Shown piece by piece: positions 12,200 through 14,202 of a DNA stretch of 14,202 nt. Within the stretch, counting starts at the first letter, position 1; each line of letters opens with the position of its first letter. Source of the DNA: DATDXV01 sp035289205 (GTDB lineage Archaea; Aenigmatarchaeota; Aenigmatarchaeia; Aenigmatarchaeales; DATDXV01); NCBI GenBank assembly GCA_035289205.1, contig DATDXV010000029.1:1-14202 (forward strand), in the 5' to 3' direction. The notes below the pieces were generated by a model. The model ran no database searches, was not told the DNA's origin, and saw only the letters and a program-made list of their open reading frames with translations. A program made the translations under genes and the position numbers.

Positions 12200-13675
12200 T
12201 CAAGAATTATTTTTCTTTTCCAGTTCGTTTAATCTATTCTGCAATCTCTCTATATGAGAAGCGATAAGCTTGTTTGATTCGTTGTGTTTGTTCTGGAACA
12301 GTTCTATGATATCTGACTTCAGAAGATCAATGTTCTTCTGAGCCATGTCGCCATTTGTTGCAAATGCTTCCAGCGAACTCTCCACCCTCGAAAGGGTCTG
12401 CTCGACTTCCTTCATCTTGATTTCCACCCTGAGCGCAAGCTCGTTCCTGAGGCTTTCCAGTTCCTCCTTTGACACGCCGTTTTGCTTTGATGCGCTATCG
12501 CTTATCTCCCGCAGATTTTTTTCCATCCGCTCCAGCTTTATCCTGACCATATCATTAAGGTCCCTGAATTCCTTCTCTTTGGCGAAGTTCTTCATCTCGC
12601 CTATTAGTCTTTTTGAGGAGTTTTCCATTTCCCTCTCCTTCCTTTGAAGTTCCTCAGTCAGTTTTTTGAACTCTGCGGGAAGAGCGGGCTTGGCAGAGGA
12701 TTTCGTATCCGCCTTCAGCTTTCTTTCCCTGTCATACATCTCAAACCTCAGCTTCTCTATGCCGTCCTTGGTTTGCTCTATCTCCTTCTTCGATATCTGG
12801 ATATCCCTTTCCCATTTGAATAGCTGTTTCTCATCAGATTTTATCTGCTCTGCGAATTCTGATACGCTTTTCTTTAGGGAGGAGGAGATGCTGGATTCCA
12901 GGGAGCCCAGCTTAGTTCTCAATGCGGCTATTTCGCCTTTGATCTCCGAAAGGTCAGCTGGTTTTGCATTTAAAGCAGATTCCTCTATCCTCCCCAGTCT
13001 TTTCCTGATAGTCTCCAGGGAGGAGTTATGATTATTTAGCATGGATGCGAACGAGGAGGTCTGCGAATTGATTTTATCATATTCATTCTTCAAGGCGCTG
13101 TTAATGCTCTGTATTCTCTTGTCTATTCCATCGAAATCCTTGCCTAAGCTCTTGGTTGTATCTTTCTTGTAGTTGTCAAGCTCTTCTATTGCTGAGTGGG
13201 CTTCCTTGCCAAAGGATTTCATATCATGCATGGATTTTTCTATAGACTTCGCCATCCCATCCATTTCGGAACGCAGAAGAAACACCTGGTTTTCTGCCTC
13301 CTTGGCAACGTTCTTTATTCGCTCATCCAGAGGATGATCGCTCTGGTATTTTGTCAATGCGTCAAGGGCTCTGTACATGAGCGTTGTTTGTCTCTTGACT
13401 TTCTCCATCTCTGCTTTTAGGGATTCTATAATTATTAGCTGTTCCGCTATCTTCTTGCTCTCTGCCTCCCGCTTCTTATCGGCCTTTGGTATGTTGCCAA
13501 TAGACTCAGAAATATTCTTCAGTTTTCTGTCTATTTCCAATTCCATGTCCTTTATCAATTTGGCGTTTCTTGTGGTAAGATTCCCGCTTTCCCTGTAAAG
13601 TTCTGCTATAAGTTCGCTGCTCTGTTTCAGCTCCCTCTCGATCTTAAAAATTCTGTTCTCTAACTCCTGGTCCAT
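12200..13675 (-). CDS. Long coiled-coil protein (hypothetical)
   Basis: A 491-residue protein dominated by Glu, Lys, Leu, Ser and Ile with heptad repeats over nearly its whole length, starting MDQELENRIFKIERELKQ. It has almost no Gly/Pro breaks, no cysteines that I see, no membrane segment and no Walker motif, so it is not an SMC ATPase itself. A rod-like structural or scaffolding protein of the cytoplasm is likely. The ATG at 13675 has the TATA-like GGTTAAAAAG on the minus strand (about 13704-13693), centred some 24 bases upstream, consistent with a leaderless mRNA separate from the ligase gene behind it. Its 3' end is four bases from the 16S processing stem. Function unknown; coiled-coil composition makes homology hits unreliable. 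Confidence 0.7.
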   Translation of the reverse strand: MDQELENRIFKIERELKQSSELIAELYRESGNLTTRNAKLIKDMELEIDRKLKNISESIGNIPKADKKREAESKKIAEQLIIIESLKAEMEKVKRQTTLMYRALDALTKYQSDHPLDERIKNVAKEAENQVFLLRSEMDGMAKSIEKSMHDMKSFGKEAHSAIEELDNYKKDTTKSLGKDFDGIDKRIQSINSALKNEYDKINSQTSSFASMLNNHNSSLETIRKRLGRIEESALNAKPADLSEIKGEIAALRTKLGSLESSISSSLKKSVSEFAEQIKSDEKQLFKWERDIQISKKEIEQTKDGIEKLRFEMYDRERKLKADTKSSAKPALPAEFKKLTEELQRKEREMENSSKRLIGEMKNFAKEKEFRDLNDMVRIKLERMEKNLREISDSASKQNGVSKEELESLRNELALRVEIKMKEVEQTLSRVESSLEAFATNGDMAQKNIDLLKSDIIELFQNKHNESNKLIASHIERLQNRLNELEKKNNS

Positions 13676-13709
13676 AGTAACTGTTGGAAACTAGACTTTT
13701 TAACCTTTA

Positions 13710-14202
13710 CTAGCCTGCTCTTCCCTGGCTCTTGTACAGGTTTAGAAGCCTTTTCATGTCATCAGCTTCAGATGGGGATTTGTCTGCTGTCCTGTCCCGA
13801 ATGAAGCGGGGGAATCGCAACGCATAACCCGATTCATATGTCGGGGATTTCTGGATCTCCTGATAACCGACTTCTATAACAACCTTCGGCTTTATCTCAA
13901 CGTTCTTCCCCTTCTCCTTTGTTATTAGAGGTCTTAGAGTCTTTGTCATCTTCTCATATTCCTCTTCTGTCAGGCCTGTGGACATCATGCCGCAGGCAAG
14001 AAACCTTCCTGAAGAATCTCTTACACCAAGAACATAGCTTGTAAGCCATTTCACCCTCTTGCCTTCCCCCCATGTAGCACCGATGATGACTAAATCTAGG
14101 TTTTCCATCGTAGGCTTGATCTTGTACCATCCGCCAACATGCCTTCCGAAAGTATAGCCTGCCTTCGGGTTCTTCATCATCAATCCCTCCTGCCCTTCCT
14201 CT
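13710..14202 (-). CDS. lig: ATP-dependent DNA ligase, C-terminal part (5' end cut by window)
   Basis: The frame is open to the window edge, and its first visible residues read EEGQEGLMMKNPKAGYTFGR, which contains ligase motif IV (E-G-L-M-M-K). Motif V follows as G-W-Y-K-I-K-P. The OB-fold domain then ends in R-F-P-R-F-I-R-D-R-T-A-D-K-S-P-S-E-A-D-D, the motif VI region typical of archaeal and eukaryotic ATP-dependent DNA ligases. The enzyme seals nicks in replication and repair; the catalytic lysine (motif I) lies outside the window. The C terminus at 13710 is complete. It lies upstream of, and in the same direction as, the coiled-coil gene, 34 bases away. Confidence 0.92.
   Translation of the reverse strand, partial: EEGQEGLMMKNPKAGYTFGRHVGGWYKIKPTMENLDLVIIGATWGEGKRVKWLTSYVLGVRDSSGRFLACGMMSTGLTEEEYEKMTKTLRPLITKEKGKNVEIKPKVVIEVGYQEIQKSPTYESGYALRFPRFIRDRTADKSPSEADDMKRLLNLYKSQGRAG

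Overview
The window is archaeal. It has an archaeal 16S rRNA gene, TATA-like boxes about 26-28 bases before many genes, tRNA genes with encoded CCA, an Alba gene, class III signal-peptide (pilin-like) proteins and bulge-helix-bulge (BHB) introns. Small compact genes and the pilin-like KG-LELPVN leaders suggest a DPANN-type archaeon; I cannot name the lineage from sequence alone.

Layout. 1-1648: three secreted or pilin-like genes, the first cut by the window edge. 1674-1964: Alba. 2050-4116: four tRNA genes (Ala, Glu, Gly and a two-intron Leu), interleaved with a peptidase E-like gene, a 27-residue Cys-rich mini-protein, a 41-residue minus-strand ORF and a zinc-motif/coiled-coil protein. 4152-4475: a DsrE-like protein. 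7016-4532 (minus): a translationally coupled operon of APC permease, membrane-anchored DsbA-like oxidoreductase and membrane-anchored rhodanese. 7117-7213: tRNA-His with an intron. 7836-7219 (minus): a VTT/DedA-like membrane protein. 7926-8312: an ACT-domain protein. 8565-12148: 16S rRNA. 13675-12200 (minus): a long coiled-coil protein. 14202-13710 (minus): the C-terminal part of an ATP-dependent DNA ligase, cut by the window edge.

The outstanding feature is the 16S rRNA gene. It is about 3.58 kb long because I can place six introns in it, each with a 4-bp central helix flanked by 3-nt bulges, and each giving a conserved 16S sequence when removed. Three introns (695, 632 and 586 nt) encode two-motif LAGLIDADG homing endonucleases; three (32, 41 and 115 nt) have no substantial ORF. 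The predicted mature rRNA is 1483 nt in seven exons, one of them 9 nt and one 20 nt long. The last intron sits in the decoding region and carries an 8-nt perfect complement of the anti-Shine-Dalgarno sequence. A flanking processing stem, itself BHB-like, brackets the 16S; no 23S or 5S follows within the window.

Together with the introns in tRNA-Leu (two) and tRNA-His (one), at least nine introns here depend on one splicing endonuclease activity. The thiol and sulfur genes (DsbA-like, rhodanese, DsrE-like) and the six-cysteine pilin-like proteins suggest, by inference, an oxidative folding or sulfur-handling theme at the cell surface.
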